A DNA stretch of 64,000 nucleotides. Source: Hemicentrotus pulcherrimus. Lineage: Eukaryota > Echinodermata > Echinoidea > Camarodonta > Strongylocentrotidae. The stretch's first letter is position 1; each line of letters starts with the position of its first letter. Location: the NCBI GenBank assembly GCA_003118195.1, contig BEXV01000160.1:298251-362250 (forward strand), in the 5' to 3' direction. Of this stretch, positions 24,279-36,246 are shown in pieces. The notes beneath the pieces are model-generated. The model saw nothing but the letters and a program-made list of their open reading frames with translations. It searched no databases and was not told where the DNA came from. Position numbers and translations under genes: made by a program.

Positions 24279-27200
24279 CTATTAAATAGTAGAAAGTACG
24301 TACTGAACGTGATAATACATGCAGTATTCTAATTAAACATAGTTAATGGCATTTCATTCCGTAAAGGTAGATCTGATACTGCAATATTACATATAGAAAT
24401 GACATCTCACAAATATTTCTGTCTTTGTTCGATTCGGATGTCAGTGACAAAGCACAAGTAGACTAAACACCCCCTCTTTCTAACTAATCCACGAGCAAAT
24501 AAAAGAAGTAGAGTGTGGATAATCCTCGCTATACATTTACCACACTTAATAATATCCACAATATCCCCACATTGCAATGCACAAAGAAAACTAAGCATTT
24601 CGTAGATGTATTTACGTCACTGAATTTTTGTGTAGATTGATGGATTGCTTGTCTTTCAAACGACATACCTTGAAATTTAGAGTGAGACAATTTAATGCAA
24701 GGTGTTTTACTTATTAACTCATTTTCATTTAGAATTAATCTCTTCGAATTAAATTGAATTAACTCATGTTTACATGAAAATTTTTATGTGATTTATAATT
24801 GAAACTTATCTACATAGTACGTTATGTTTCGTACTATTATTTGCTGTTGGCATGTTTGATTTATTGAATCATTTTCTTGTATTAAAAAATATCAGACGGA
24901 GGGTGTATCGAACATAATTTACAATATTCACAATAAATCTACATCATTTGATAATCTAATGTTTTAAAGGCACTTGTCAGATTTTCAATGGTTGTATTAG
25001 TGATATCAGTTTATTGGTGTTTAGAGATAATCTTGGATTTTTCACCATCTTTTAAAGGGCAAAGTGTTTAGGCCTATCTATATATATCACAAAAGAGAAC
25101 GTGGAAAGCACGTTTAGCATCACAGTTTTAAAGTTAGAAACTTCATTTTCCAACCTTGAAACGATATATGATATGACAAATATTGAAACGTTGCCATTAT
25201 GTTCTTAAACAATCAGACCACGACGAAAATCACAAAGTAATTAGAGCAACTGGAAGCTTTCTTTTCCCAGTATAATGTTGACTTTCCAAACATTTAAAAA
25301 ACATTTTTTGTGGTTTTTAAAACAATGATGGATGCCAGAACTCATCATCGACATTTCCGGATTAATGATTGATTTCCAGGAATGAGATAAATTGTATAAA
25401 ATGATGGTTGGCGAGATGGTAAACTGTAGTCATTGCCCTAGAAAAGAACATGTTTTGCCTCGATCTATCAAAACCTAGATAAGATTTTGCATCAATTAAA
25501 GAAAATAACAACAGAACGGAAATTTGCAAGAAGCAAACAAACTAGATATGATAATCACCAATTGTGACCAAATTTAAGAATTAACCATCCAAATTATCAA
25601 ATTAATAACTAGATTTGTTGAATACATGTAATATACAGTGGGAACCATTAAGACATAGTTTGCTGATTGTGCAAAATCTTTCAGGTTAATTTATCTTTTA
25701 TAGAGTAGTATGAAAAGAACAGATAGAAGTGAAAGAGGAACGCAAGTTAGTTGACAGTCCGCCCCCTCGTCGAATCCTTTCTGATCCCCTTCTTTCAATT
25801 CATCACGTCCTTGGTCATGAACGGTAGCAAGTCAGAAATCCAAGGGGGTTCATATCAATCCCAACATGCCTCATCATCAAATCTCCAAACTAATTCTATA
25901 AAATCCATCACGCTTTGATTGAGGAAGTAATTCACTGATTGAGATCTAATTCCCTTTAAGACTGCGTCTCCTCTGTAACCTTCTCTGAGATTAATACCCC
26001 TTTGCCAGCTGCCGACAAGCCAGATTATTCTTCACATATTTTGGATTAGAGAATTATCAGATATTGCAATATTTTTCCCGCTTAGAAAATTGACCGTTAT
26101 ACAAATGCATGATCGTCGTAAACAATGACGTTTTAATCGTAGCCTGTAGTGCTGTTTCTTTTCTAATATACAAGGATAAGTAAATACTTCTTGTTGATAT
26201 TTTGATAACGATCACAGTCAACATAATCTATAATGCAAATAATGAATGGGTCTCTTTTGAACACCTTACACAAAGACTCGTTGAATAAGGATTTAATATT
26301 GTAACAGAAACATGTTGAAGTTCTGTACATTAAATGTGACTGTTAGGCTGCAGGAAATAGCTTCTTAATTTAATCTCTTAATCATTTCTATTGCTACCAT
26401 CAAAATATGGATAAAAGATACCGTCTCGTCAAATTATAAAATGATTTTATGTGAGGGTATTTCTTTTTCATTTATATATTTGTGAATGGGTGTGAGAGAG
26501 GGGCTCGAGACAGATGATAGAAGTCAGAACAGAATATTGACCTGTTGATATCAAATGATATTGGCTTCGCATGTCAGCAGAAAATTCCCTGGTAATCATA
26601 TCATGCAATGTTAAGATATAAATGAGTTAGATTGCGAGCGGGAAACGATGGAAATTTGCTACAGTATTAACTTGTCGCCACTCGTTTAATACTGTCACAT
26701 AAAGATGTGTCATGTGGCGAACACGTATCACTTATCACAACATGCATGGAGAGTAAGAGGCTTTCACTTAGGCTAAAATATCAAATACATTATAGGTATC
26801 GTAGAACAAGTACGTCATCTTTCATATTTGTTTCTTCTCACTCTTGTGCCAAACATAAACGTTTTCAAAAGCACTAGGACCTAACATCCTAAATATTTCC
26901 TGGATTATACGGTTAGTAAACAATCAAACAGGCCCGTTAAGAAATAATCTATTTTGAACGTTTAGGCTTACACATTGTCTTCAATATGTAAAGAAGACTG
27001 GGGCATCCCTCGATCGATCCCCTCCCGATCCTCGTCCCGATAAATTTTTTGATAGATAGAGCGTCGTCCTTGTAGATTTGCCAAAGAAGTGACAGACCAT
27101 GGACAGACTCCCCAGCTTTTCAGAGAGTTGAAATCAAGCGTGTTGCCTTCATTACCAATAATTGTTGCTGGCCATTGTGAGTCATATATTGTAGCATCCC

Positions 27201-28800
27201 TTTCCTCTGAAAACCTCTTCATGCCTCAAGGTCCTCCGGGTAAGAGAGGGTGGGCAGGAGTCACCCTTTACCGCTGTAACTGACATTTTTCAATACTCAT
27301 ACACCTTTACATTATGCCAAGACTGATGCTGAGATGTGCACACATAACGTAGTTTAAAACTCGTTACACTGATTGGCAGCATATTTAAAGTTACAATAAA
27401 ACTTTCTAAAGTGTACTTTGTTGAAAAATTTGGCCAAAAGTTTATGAAAAACAAGATTGTGTCTTATTTTAAAGACGAACTTATGTTCTCGTCAAACAAC
27501 TTTAGGGCCACATCAAATGCTAAAGATCGTGAGAGACGGCATCTCAAATTTACTCTTGGATGGGTTTGTGTTTAAGTTCGCGTGTAAAGTGTGATTTATA
27601 AATTTACTACGATGATATTGCTTTGACTGGGTTGACCACCCACAAGACTGTCCAGGTTCCTGGCTACGTTTTTTTGTCTCCCCCAATTTGACAACTTGGA
27701 CAGATCATCGAGAAAAAAAACGGCTGTTGATACTAGCATAGTAGATAAGTATCCCAGAATAATTTAAATGAGTCCGACTGTCTGGAGACGCTGGCCAATG
27801 ATGGGATTGAGAAATTGATTACTTCATAAGAAGAATCAAGAAAAGCTAAGTTATCTAAGTGTAAACAATTTTGTTATTCGCTTTGATGACAAAGTACAAT
27901 AACATAATAATGAGATGTTTGTTGGAATAAACACTTTAAGTTAAATGATATTATAGTTTGTCTTGTACTGATAATACGGTAACTAATTTCAGAACGCAAA
28001 TGCTATTAAAGTTCACATTTATATTTTGTTTCAAGGACGTACGATAATGATATGCCTATACAGATGACGGTGTGGGGGGGGGTGTATACCAATCCGTTTC
28101 CCTTCATACTTTATAAATTGTATCATTATAAATCAAGGGCAGATATTGCAGGAAAATAATTATGACATACACAATGCAAACAATTGAATCCGTGCATTCC
28201 TTTGCAAATGCCACACTACTCAATTTGTATGGCATCCTTCAAATATTTCAAGTACTCCCCAAATTTGCCCCGTAAATTCACACATAATTAACTACCAAGG
28301 CACCCACTTCTCCAACTTCTCAAACAACGAGCAAGTACCGTCGGAATGATAAATGATTTATAGTGAAATAAAAACACCTCCGCATGAGAAGATCTCTGAT
28401 CTCAAAAGGGGCAATTATGCACATCATTAAACCAAATAGTTTGGACGTGTCCCGGGGAATCGTCCATTATTCTTCTGCGTTTATCAAAAAGGCTCCATAA
28501 AACATCTCATTTTTGTATGTGTTATTAGGGTTTGGCAGTGAGCTGAATGAATCGCACAGTAATTCATGGCAGGTGTCATTGCCAATCCTACATGACATTG
28601 AGAGATGTTGTAGTTTAAACATACATGTCAACAATGTTAATCATGTAAGTACACTTTCTGGCGAGATTTGTCATTGGTGATTAAAGTTTGCACCCTAACA
28701 ACACAATATATAAGAGTTCATTGAATATTATGTGTGGCGTAAATATTTTAGGATTATGATATTACTCATGGTAGCAGTGATATTAATACGTCCATGTAAC
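24279..28800. other. No gene recognised; repeat-poor
   Basis: About 4.5 kb with few simple repeats. The part at 25745-26060 has a more balanced base composition, with GGATTA-like strings and a CAGCTG E-box, and could be cis-regulatory, but nothing decisive is visible. Antisense open frames at 26968-27283 have no recognisable domain. A short G run lies near 28074-28082. Confidence 0.5.
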
Positions 28801-28865
28801 TTCACCCAGGTGAAGAGGGCAAGTGTATATTAATGTGTTGCGAACGGTCATTGGTCCCGCCATGT
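28801..28865 (-). mobile_element. SINE fragment, minus strand
   Basis: The minus-strand reading (ACCAATGACCGTTCGCAACA, then CATTAATATACACTTGCCC and TCTTCACCTGGG) aligns with the body of the SINEs at 9.6 and 50.7 kb (GGCACTAACGTCCTTTGGCA, then CATTAATCTACATTTGCC). Only this body segment is recognisable; the tRNA-like head is missing or too diverged. Confidence 0.6.
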
Positions 28866-29344
28866 CCGGTGACGTATTTACTACAGACCAATGACGAGGA
28901 AGTATGAACACAATTTCTTAAATACACAGTCCGTTCAAAATCAACAAAGAGCAACGAAAAGTTTTGCCTCTAAAACATCACATTTCAGAGGTTTAAAATA
29001 TCGCATTCAGGTCATTGTACGCTATTCATCGTCCATGTCTAGTATAGATAGAAATCTCGATAGTCTTTATCTAAACAGATGAGAGGAAAAGTGTTAAGAG
29101 GATTTATATGTAAGAGGATCGTAGTGTGGTGAAAAAAATCCGGATGTTGTATCCCTTGGCTGCGTGGTCTTTTATATTAACCAGCTTATAAGCTTTGCTG
29201 ATCGGTCCCTCGACGAAGCTGTGTTCGATGTCCGGAAAGTGATCTGTTTGGACTGAAACAGCGACCTGGACACAGGTCTCATGGGTTAGCCAGAAATACA
29301 ACACCTTTCTTTACAACGTACGTGTAATGATCAGCTCAAATTGT

Positions 29345-29460
29345 GAGAGGTGTGAGCTGGTCTAGCGGTCAGCTGTCCGTCTACATCTACAATTTGGCTC
29401 TGAAGGACCACGATTCGAAACAGATTCTTGTCTTTCGGATGGAGACATTTAGGGTTAGTC
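29345..29460 (+). mobile_element. tRNA-derived SINE head and partial body
   Basis: AGCTGGTCTAGCGGTCAGCT at 29355-29374 holds a good Pol III A box. ACGATTCGAAACAG around 29410-29423 is a fair B box about 53 bases later, a spacing seen in class II (Leu/Ser-like) tRNAs. It continues with GTCTTTCGGATGGAGACATT, resembling a SINE core motif (CTTTCGGATGAGACGTTAAA) that I know from marine animals. It cannot fold as an intact tRNA. It differs in head and body from the 9.6/50.7 kb subfamily. Confidence 0.5.
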
Positions 29461-30789
29461 CTCAAATATGAATAATCAGATTTGATTGAAAAAACCGAAT
29501 CACATACACAAACACACATCTCGAAAATAGGCCTACGTGGTGTTAATGCCGTATTGAGAACTATCTATGTTTATTTCTTTATAAAAATGATGGTTGTTGA
29601 AATATTTTTTTTTTCAATAGCCTCATTTGTTCGAAACGTCAATCCATATCGCAGTAAAGTCTTAAACGTATTTTTTTTTTATAATCTGTATATGAACTAA
29701 GATGATATAGTGGTTACTTTCATGGACTTTAACTTCTTTAATTTTTAAAGAAGAGTTTTCATACGAAACAGAACGCGAAGAAATGCCAAGTTTCTTGAAT
29801 TTGACTTTCAAAATAATGCATCAAGAATGCCCACTGCATCCCCTTTTGCCTTTCCTGCATCTGCTAGTGACATACTTCAAGACCGATTTCCTGGGTAACC
29901 TTCTTCTAATTTTGGATTTCTGACTACAACCTTTAGCAATGTTACGCCTCGTCTGGAGGCTAGCTTGCTACGCTGGTTTGTATATGCGATGAAAACTTGT
30001 TTATTTCCCAATACTGAAAAACAGTAAATGAGAAAGAAACGTCTGTTTACTTTATGGCGTTAAAAATATCAAAGTCAAACTTTCATCTTGGTTGTACGTG
30101 GGCATGTGGCTTTTTGGCCTTTGTACTTTGAGGAGGCCGGTGAAGTTCGGAATTATCACCTTCGAACTTGGTATTTAGGGTAACACAATCAGGAGTGATT
30201 ATCGCCTTAGTCCCACATCATAATTATGTAGGATAATAACAAGTAAAACCTCATGCTCTAGTTCTTAAAGGTGGGTGGAATCAATCACGTACATTGGCAA
30301 GGACTTGGCGTCAAATATTATAGGGTAAATTGACTTTCCACCCATTCATGAACAAACCTTACGCCGCTCTTCAAAAAAAAAATTGACGTGTCTCGAACCT
30401 GTCAAACGGCAGAATAGGATCAAAGATGGGCCATCTATTCAAACTTGACTTTTAACAACATTGACACACTCGATGAACAAGACACGCTGTGTTCCTCACC
30501 TCGGGGAAGAAATCAAGAGAAAGGAAAAGAGATAAATGGAACAATTTTAACACGCTGACACTTCAAGAAAGAAAAAAACAGCAGTAGTTCAATGGGAGCA
30601 ATTGGCCTGATTGGGGAGGACTGGAGGAATATTAAAGTTTTACCGACCTCTGCCTTGACCTTGAGTTCGCTGAGAAACATTGGCCATCCTTGTCACATTG
30701 GGCGAGATATGAACGACTGCTTGTTCGTGTGAAAGAAACTTGATTCTATGCCTTTGGCTTTGCATATTAGGACAGCCAGATAGAGAGCC
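29461..30789. other. No gene recognised
   Basis: AT-rich DNA with T-runs near 29607-29616 and 29672-29681 and an A-run near 30375. I see no repeat family or supported exon. Confidence 0.5.
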
Positions 30790-30876
30790 AGGGAAAGAGA
30801 CAGAAAGGAAGAACAAGAGAGAGGGAGAGGGAGAGAGAGAGAGAGAGAGAGAGAAAAAAAAAAGAGAGAGAAGGGG
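30790..30876. repeat. (GA)n tract
   Basis: A purine-only tract on the plus strand with a pure GA block at about 30826-30853, an A run and a further GA block. The flanking frames rich in Leu/Ser or Glu/Arg are artefacts. Confidence 0.95.
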
Positions 30877-32213
30877 CAAACTATCTTTAAAGAAAGGCTA
30901 CGATGAGATATTTCAATTTTAAAGGAAATCATGCAGTAGGTCCAAACTAATTCTGGTGTACATGGCTTAGCAGGAGAGGGATATTTCGCGCCTCCTCCCA
31001 CTCTTCTTTAGATACAGGATACACCGCTGGGGCGGGGGGGGGGAGAGAAAGTTGTGACGGCGTGATAGAAGATAGAATAACATTATAGAAGGTGAGACAA
31101 GAAGAAAAATAGGACCTACATGACGTCTTGATTTTCCCAGACTGTTTGCCCAGTAATACTACTATTGACATGCCCTTGCCCGAGAAAAACCTCCATTCTA
31201 ACCATTCTATTTTCGTCACAAATCTTTTCACTCCACACATATGTAACCTCGTCTGGATGATAACAATAACGCTAAGATTTGATTTCTTTCTCATACTGAA
31301 TAATGTATTTTCACTCCATACATCATTCAATTATTGCAGATTCACAAATTGGAATACATGCGCCATGTTTTCTCTTTTATAAAGAATATTGTCCCTTTAT
31401 ACGCATATCGTCACATTCTATTCAGATATTTCTCTAAAAAGGATTCATTTTGTATAAAGTAGTTTCCTAAGATTCAATGTTTTTCAAACAATTGCGCAAA
31501 GACTAGTTCAAAGGTTAAAGGAGACCATCAATCTTCAAAACATATTACCCGACGTATATGATGCACAAAAAAAAATCTTGTTCGCTGACATCGCACACAA
31601 ATTCCAACTTCTGGTGTATCCTTTGGGTTTCAAAATGTTGTAATCTGAGCTTTATATATTTTAAAAATATAAGATATAGACATGTCTAAAACTACTAATG
31701 TATTCTTTTTTTTTATGAGAATGAAATAACTGTTTAATGGGGGTTCATGTGTAAATTGAAGCATACATATTGCTCATCCTATACTTATCTAGTAAGCTGT
31801 TCATGCATTTCACTCAGGTCATTGAAACCGACAGCACTCTACAACTATCGAAAACGAAGTTAAATTCTTTCCTTATAAAAAGTCCTACAAGTATAGCAAT
31901 ACAGTACCAATATTATGAACGTGTCTGGAGCAATAAATCTACAATGTTGGACTTGAGTCTGCTCTGCGCCAATTGAGTGACCAAAATCACACTTCTGACC
32001 CGGTCACCTTTAGAACGACCAGACAATGTCCTGACAGCTCTGGTAAACTCGGCTGACACGAGGGATGCCTTTGATGGGTGCACTTGAATTGCTACTAAAC
32101 AAATATCAACCAGACATGATTGTACGGTCGGAAATCGGCAAAAAAGCAGCACTATTATATAGGAGGTGATTGTTACACTCGTATTGAAACAATTATGTAC
32201 GGATTGATGCTCA
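30877..32213. other. No gene recognised; longest non-repeat frame is here
   Basis: A 127-codon frame on the minus strand (30947-31330) is the longest in the window outside the CT tract. It has no recognisable domain, no signal peptide and an opposing frame of 84 codons, so I treat it as chance. A G run lies at 31031-31041. Confidence 0.45.
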
Positions 32214-32675
32214 GCTCGTGCTAAGCGGGAGCTTTTCATGTTTAATTACCATCAAACCTTGCAAACGCACCTATGGTCGCCGACCCTGGGAAAAACGAAT
32301 TTGTTGGAGTTAGACCATGATCCACAATATTGATCCGTTTAAGACGAGGTTTTCAGAACAATAAACATGATAATTATGACCAAATTACGTCCGCTTAGTT
32401 ACAGCTAACCTTGCGCTAAACGGGAGCTTTTGGTATTAATTAGAATCCCTCTAACTTGGCAAATTCACGTATAATCATGATGATCGCGGACCCTGGGAAC
32501 ACGAATTTCGCTCAAGTTAGACAATAATCTGCAAAAGTGAACATTTGAATACATAAAAATACAATGATAATTGCTAACTGATTCAGTGCGGCAACGTGAT
32601 TGAGGTAAGCGTGATCTTTTCGAGTTAATCACCATTAAACGTTTCGAATTCACCTATGTTCGCCGATGGGAGATC
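32214..32675. repeat. Diverged tandem repeat, three copies, period near 190 bp
   Basis: Three head-to-tail copies begin at about 32220, 32415 and 32604, giving periods of about 195 and 189 bases. Copy 1 starts GCTAAGCGGGAGCTTTT, copy 2 GCTAAACGGGAGCTTTT and copy 3 GGTAAGCGTGATCTTTT. A second conserved block reads ACCTATGGTCGCCGACCCTG in copy 1, TGATGATCGCGGACCCTG in copy 2 and ACCTATGTTCGCCGATGG in copy 3. Copies 1 and 2 also share GGGAA.A.CGAATTT and AGTTAGAC. Copy 3 is cut off after about 70 bases. The short open frames across it are not consistent between copies, so it does not look coding. The family is unknown to me; it may be a satellite remnant or the tandem 5' repeats of a mobile element. 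Confidence 0.8.
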
Positions 32676-34172
32676 ATTTGATCATTAAATGAGCAAATTT
32701 CATTTTTTCCTTTGATCACTGATAACAGATAAGGAGACAAATGACTTTTCTTTTATAGCTAATGAAAACCCATGCTTTCTCTTATTGATTTTACTGAATC
32801 CCCACAAACTCCCTGACTGAAAATTGGGCATCTATTTACCAGGTTTGCCCTGATTTCTGAGGAAGCCTAACCCTCTTGAAGATATCGGCTCAAACCCAGA
32901 CTACTTAGCATCTGTGAATTTGTGTTGTTAAGCGGCTTGGTGTTATACCGCAGCAAGGACACTTTTGAGACAAATAGTGGATCAAAACGGGCGCCATTTT
33001 AGAGCATTTCTCACACACCGCGTGAACTATTGTTAGCTATTAAAGAGATTACACGGTGAAATGATCCACTTGTTATGGATCAGCTTGTAGTAATCACGCA
33101 AGAAGGAATACAATAATTGACCCTTTTTTCCTAAAGGGGAGACCTTCCAAATACATTGTTATATTAGTTAAGCGGACTCGGGTGTCTCACAAAGAAGTAT
33201 AGTCTACTAGCGGCAGTTTATACTTCTCAGTTTTCTATTAGCATGCTGTGTTGCTGTGCTAGTCGGCACAATAATCGCCCGAGTGGGAATGTATGCATAT
33301 CTCTTCATATTTTTCTTTAAACAAGCAAATAAACAAAAAGACATTGTAAAACTTAATGTGTGGATTGTTTGTATCTAAGCATATATAATATTAAACATCG
33401 TTATGATAAAAAAAAAAGCACCTGATGTATTCCATTAAAAACTATGTTTGTTATCCCCTAAAAAAAGGGAGGAGGGTGGTTAAATTAATGGTTGAAAAAC
33501 TGTCACAAAATTTTTCAAAATTAGTTACATATATTTGTTTAGATAGTAGTCTATAATGGGTTCGCTGACGACGCTGTTGTCGATAATAAGATCGAACGAG
33601 CTAAAAATTAGACCATATCGTCTCCATCCTTCTTGTGAGTGACGTAAAATTGGCATCCTTTCTAGCCGGCTAGTTTCAATCCAAAGAGTGGATACTTCAA
33701 TCAAACAGCATCACAAACCGAAAATCATTATCTTTTCTTCAATGTATCCATGTAACAACGTTTGGCTATTGCAAATGGAATCAAATGTACTGTTGCAAAA
33801 TTGTGCCTTCGATGAATGGATAGCGCCTTAGAACATAAAAAAGGTTGAAAATCTACAGTGGATTTAATGAAATTGACAAAAGGGACGTTCTGGAGGTAGG
33901 CTATCTCACGGGTGTGACGGGAAGAACGTGATGAATGAAAATAGCCCAACGTCTGCTAGCTGCATGGCGACGCTCTCCACACAACAAAATGGATGTGACG
34001 AGATATGTCATCGTGTTACTGTGGCATTCTTACTACATCACCAGACCGTGGATAGTGCCATTGACCTTTACAAGACCATCAAAGTACATCAATCACACTC
34101 TCACCACGCTTCCCCCACCCCTGATATCTTAGACGCTCTACCCCCTTTATCCATCATCCCACGAATCTTTGA
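32676..34172. other. No gene recognised
   Basis: AT-rich DNA with an A run near 33410-33418 and a twelve-base palindrome CTAGCCGGCTAG near 33662-33673. Opposing open frames at 33728-34248 have no recognisable features. Confidence 0.5.
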
Positions 34173-34204
<32 letters not shown>

Positions 34205-34205
34205 C
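34173..34205. repeat. C run plus (CT)n microsatellite
   Basis: Eight C followed by about 12 CT units. Confidence 0.95.
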
Positions 34206-36196
34206 TCATATCTACATTTTACTCTCTTCCTTCAAAGACAAAAATTGAAATCCAATAGTTTCTAAACCACAAAATACGAAATTTGAAATACCACGCATTT
34301 ACTTCGTCTACCAAGCATAAAAAATACCGGTATTAAAGTCGGTTCTCAGGAGAAACTTTATTTTGTTTCTCCTTTTGCTCGTCAGAACTATTTGAAACCT
34401 ATGCCTCAATGTCTTAAAAAAAAACATGTCGCCACTCCCATGCCAAGCTAGGCTTACTCTTTATTTCAAAGAGTAATAACAATGTGCTTGTGTTGTTTGG
34501 GGTAATATGAAGGAGATTTGACAAGTCAAATGTATCTATTGAACCTCGTGTTGACTGAGAATATCAGTTTCAACGCCTGTGGTCTAATAAATCGGTCAAC
34601 CTTTAATTGCTTTCAATGTCAAGGTCAGAATACATCTAATGTATCCAGGCATGGAACTCATCATCATTAGAACCATCCTTGTCTATACTTGGTCGAGACG
34701 CCCAGACATGAGTAAAAACTTTGGTCAAGAGGTACAGTGTACGTACAGGGGGCCGGGGCACATTATAATACATGGTGAGGAGGAGGATACAATTACAAAT
34801 TATCCTAGGGATGAAACACATACAACAATGACTTCAATCCTGTTTACATTTATTTTTCATACTGATAAGAGAAGATATATCTAAATTACAAACAAAAAAC
34901 ATGTACCGTATACGTAAATACAATAATCAATAGAATGAAGGGAGTTTGAAGCCGTCGTCTCAGTAGGGGCAATCTAAAATAGGTCTAATGTGTCCATAAG
35001 AACATCTTAAAATAATTTAAGGCCTCTTCTCCTAACGGTTTTGTCATTTAGTCATTATTTTCATCTCTTGCAAGACCAAATACAACTTCAAATGGCTAAC
35101 AAGTTTGTTTATGATGTACGAGCAGAAAACTTCCTAAGAGTTAGAATTCTTCTCCTGTTTTATATGCGACAACCACACATTTTCAGTGTAGTAGTAAGAC
35201 TAGATCGTAATTTGAATCACGTTCCAGTAATGGTTTATGATATGGTTCGAACCACGACGTACAAATGGACTTACTAGACACGGTCAGTATAGAGCATTTT
35301 GGGATATCAATTCCTCTCTACCTCATTGGTCAGAAGTCCTGGAAGGCGAGTTCCTCAAATTCCTTATACTCTATTTCTGAAGAGGAAAAATCAAATACCA
35401 TACAAACTAAAATACGTGTAAGGCATTCCTATACAAATTAGAAACATCTTCGTTGACGTTGGTGAGCTAACTGACCACCGGGTTACGAGATACCTGGAGT
35501 GCCTTACACCTGTTTAGACTGATCGAAGCTATGAGATAAAGTAGACCATCGTCTCTGTGGGGGAGGGGACGGTTTCGCCCCTCCCAATCTGCATCTACCT
35601 GCTCAGATTCAGTAAAGACGAGAAGAGAAACAATCTTCAGTACCGTTCCCTATGAACTTCCTACCCCCCTTGTACACGAATAACCGAGTACTCGATCTAT
35701 GTAGTTTGAATACAATGAAGATTCCACAGAGGCAACGTTATGCATATATGTTAAAAATCATTTAACTCAAGTCACACCTCAGAACCGTCTTTAAACCGAC
35801 CGACCTTTGGCCAATGTGGGTATATAGCAATTTTGCATTTTGCATATTTTCGGTCTTGTATCGGCCTCGTCGGTATGACTGGAGTATCATCAACCTTTCC
35901 CCCACGTTAGGCGAAGTACTATGTATGGAAACATTTACTTGAAATATTATTTCACCGTTTACACTCAAAAATCAAAGTTAAATTTTGTACCATTGCTATT
36001 CATTTAACTGTTCAAGCAACATTTAATTATTACCCCCTTCACCATTTTTCGAGGTTGTACTTTATGATGCGAGCAAACTGCACGATGAAAAACTTTTACA
36101 TCTTCATTTTATTTATGACCCTTGAACTAAAAAGGATAGCCATCATCGTTACCATCTCCTTCCCGATGAAAAAAAAAGAAGAAATAACTTTAGTAT
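34206..36196. other. No gene recognised
   Basis: AT-rich DNA. It contains a 21-base string at 34786-34806 that recurs exactly at 60136-60156 and a GC-rich hairpin at 35561-35585. No exon is supported. Confidence 0.5.
35561..35585. repeat. GC-rich hairpin
   Basis: GGGAGGGG-A-CG and CGCCCCTCCC form a ten-base-pair stem with one bulged A around a GTTT loop. It is notable in AT-rich surroundings. There is no T-run after it and no gene before it, so I do not call a terminator. Confidence 0.55.
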
Positions 36197-36246
36197 ATAT
36201 TATATACCAGGGATATGTTAGTTTAACTCTCATATCCCTGTATATA
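36197..36246. repeat. Hairpin-forming inverted repeat
   Basis: TATATACCAGGGATATG and CATATCCCTGTATATA pair along about 16 bases with a single bulged C, separated by a loop of about 13 bases. This is a strong local palindrome, either a small foldback remnant or a structured RNA element if transcribed. Confidence 0.65.

Noticed and set aside
29345..29420. Intact tRNA gene
   Set aside because: A and B box sequences exist, but the acceptor stem and anticodon arm do not pair; better read as a SINE head.
30790..30876. CRISPR-like or other structured repeat array
   Set aside because: Only GA dinucleotide repeats; no spaced direct repeats. No CRISPR array is present anywhere and none is expected in animal DNA.
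30947..31330. 127-codon minus-strand frame
   Set aside because: No recognisable domain, opposing frame on the other strand, length compatible with chance in 64 kb.
31913..32239. 108-codon minus-strand frame reaching into the tandem repeat
   Set aside because: The frame is not conserved between repeat copies and has no domain.
35235..35255. GGTTCGAACC palindrome as a Pol III B box
   Set aside because: No A box at a suitable distance upstream on either strand and no SINE body after it.
35561..35585. Rho-independent-type terminator
   Set aside because: This is animal DNA, no T-run follows and no transcript precedes the hairpin.
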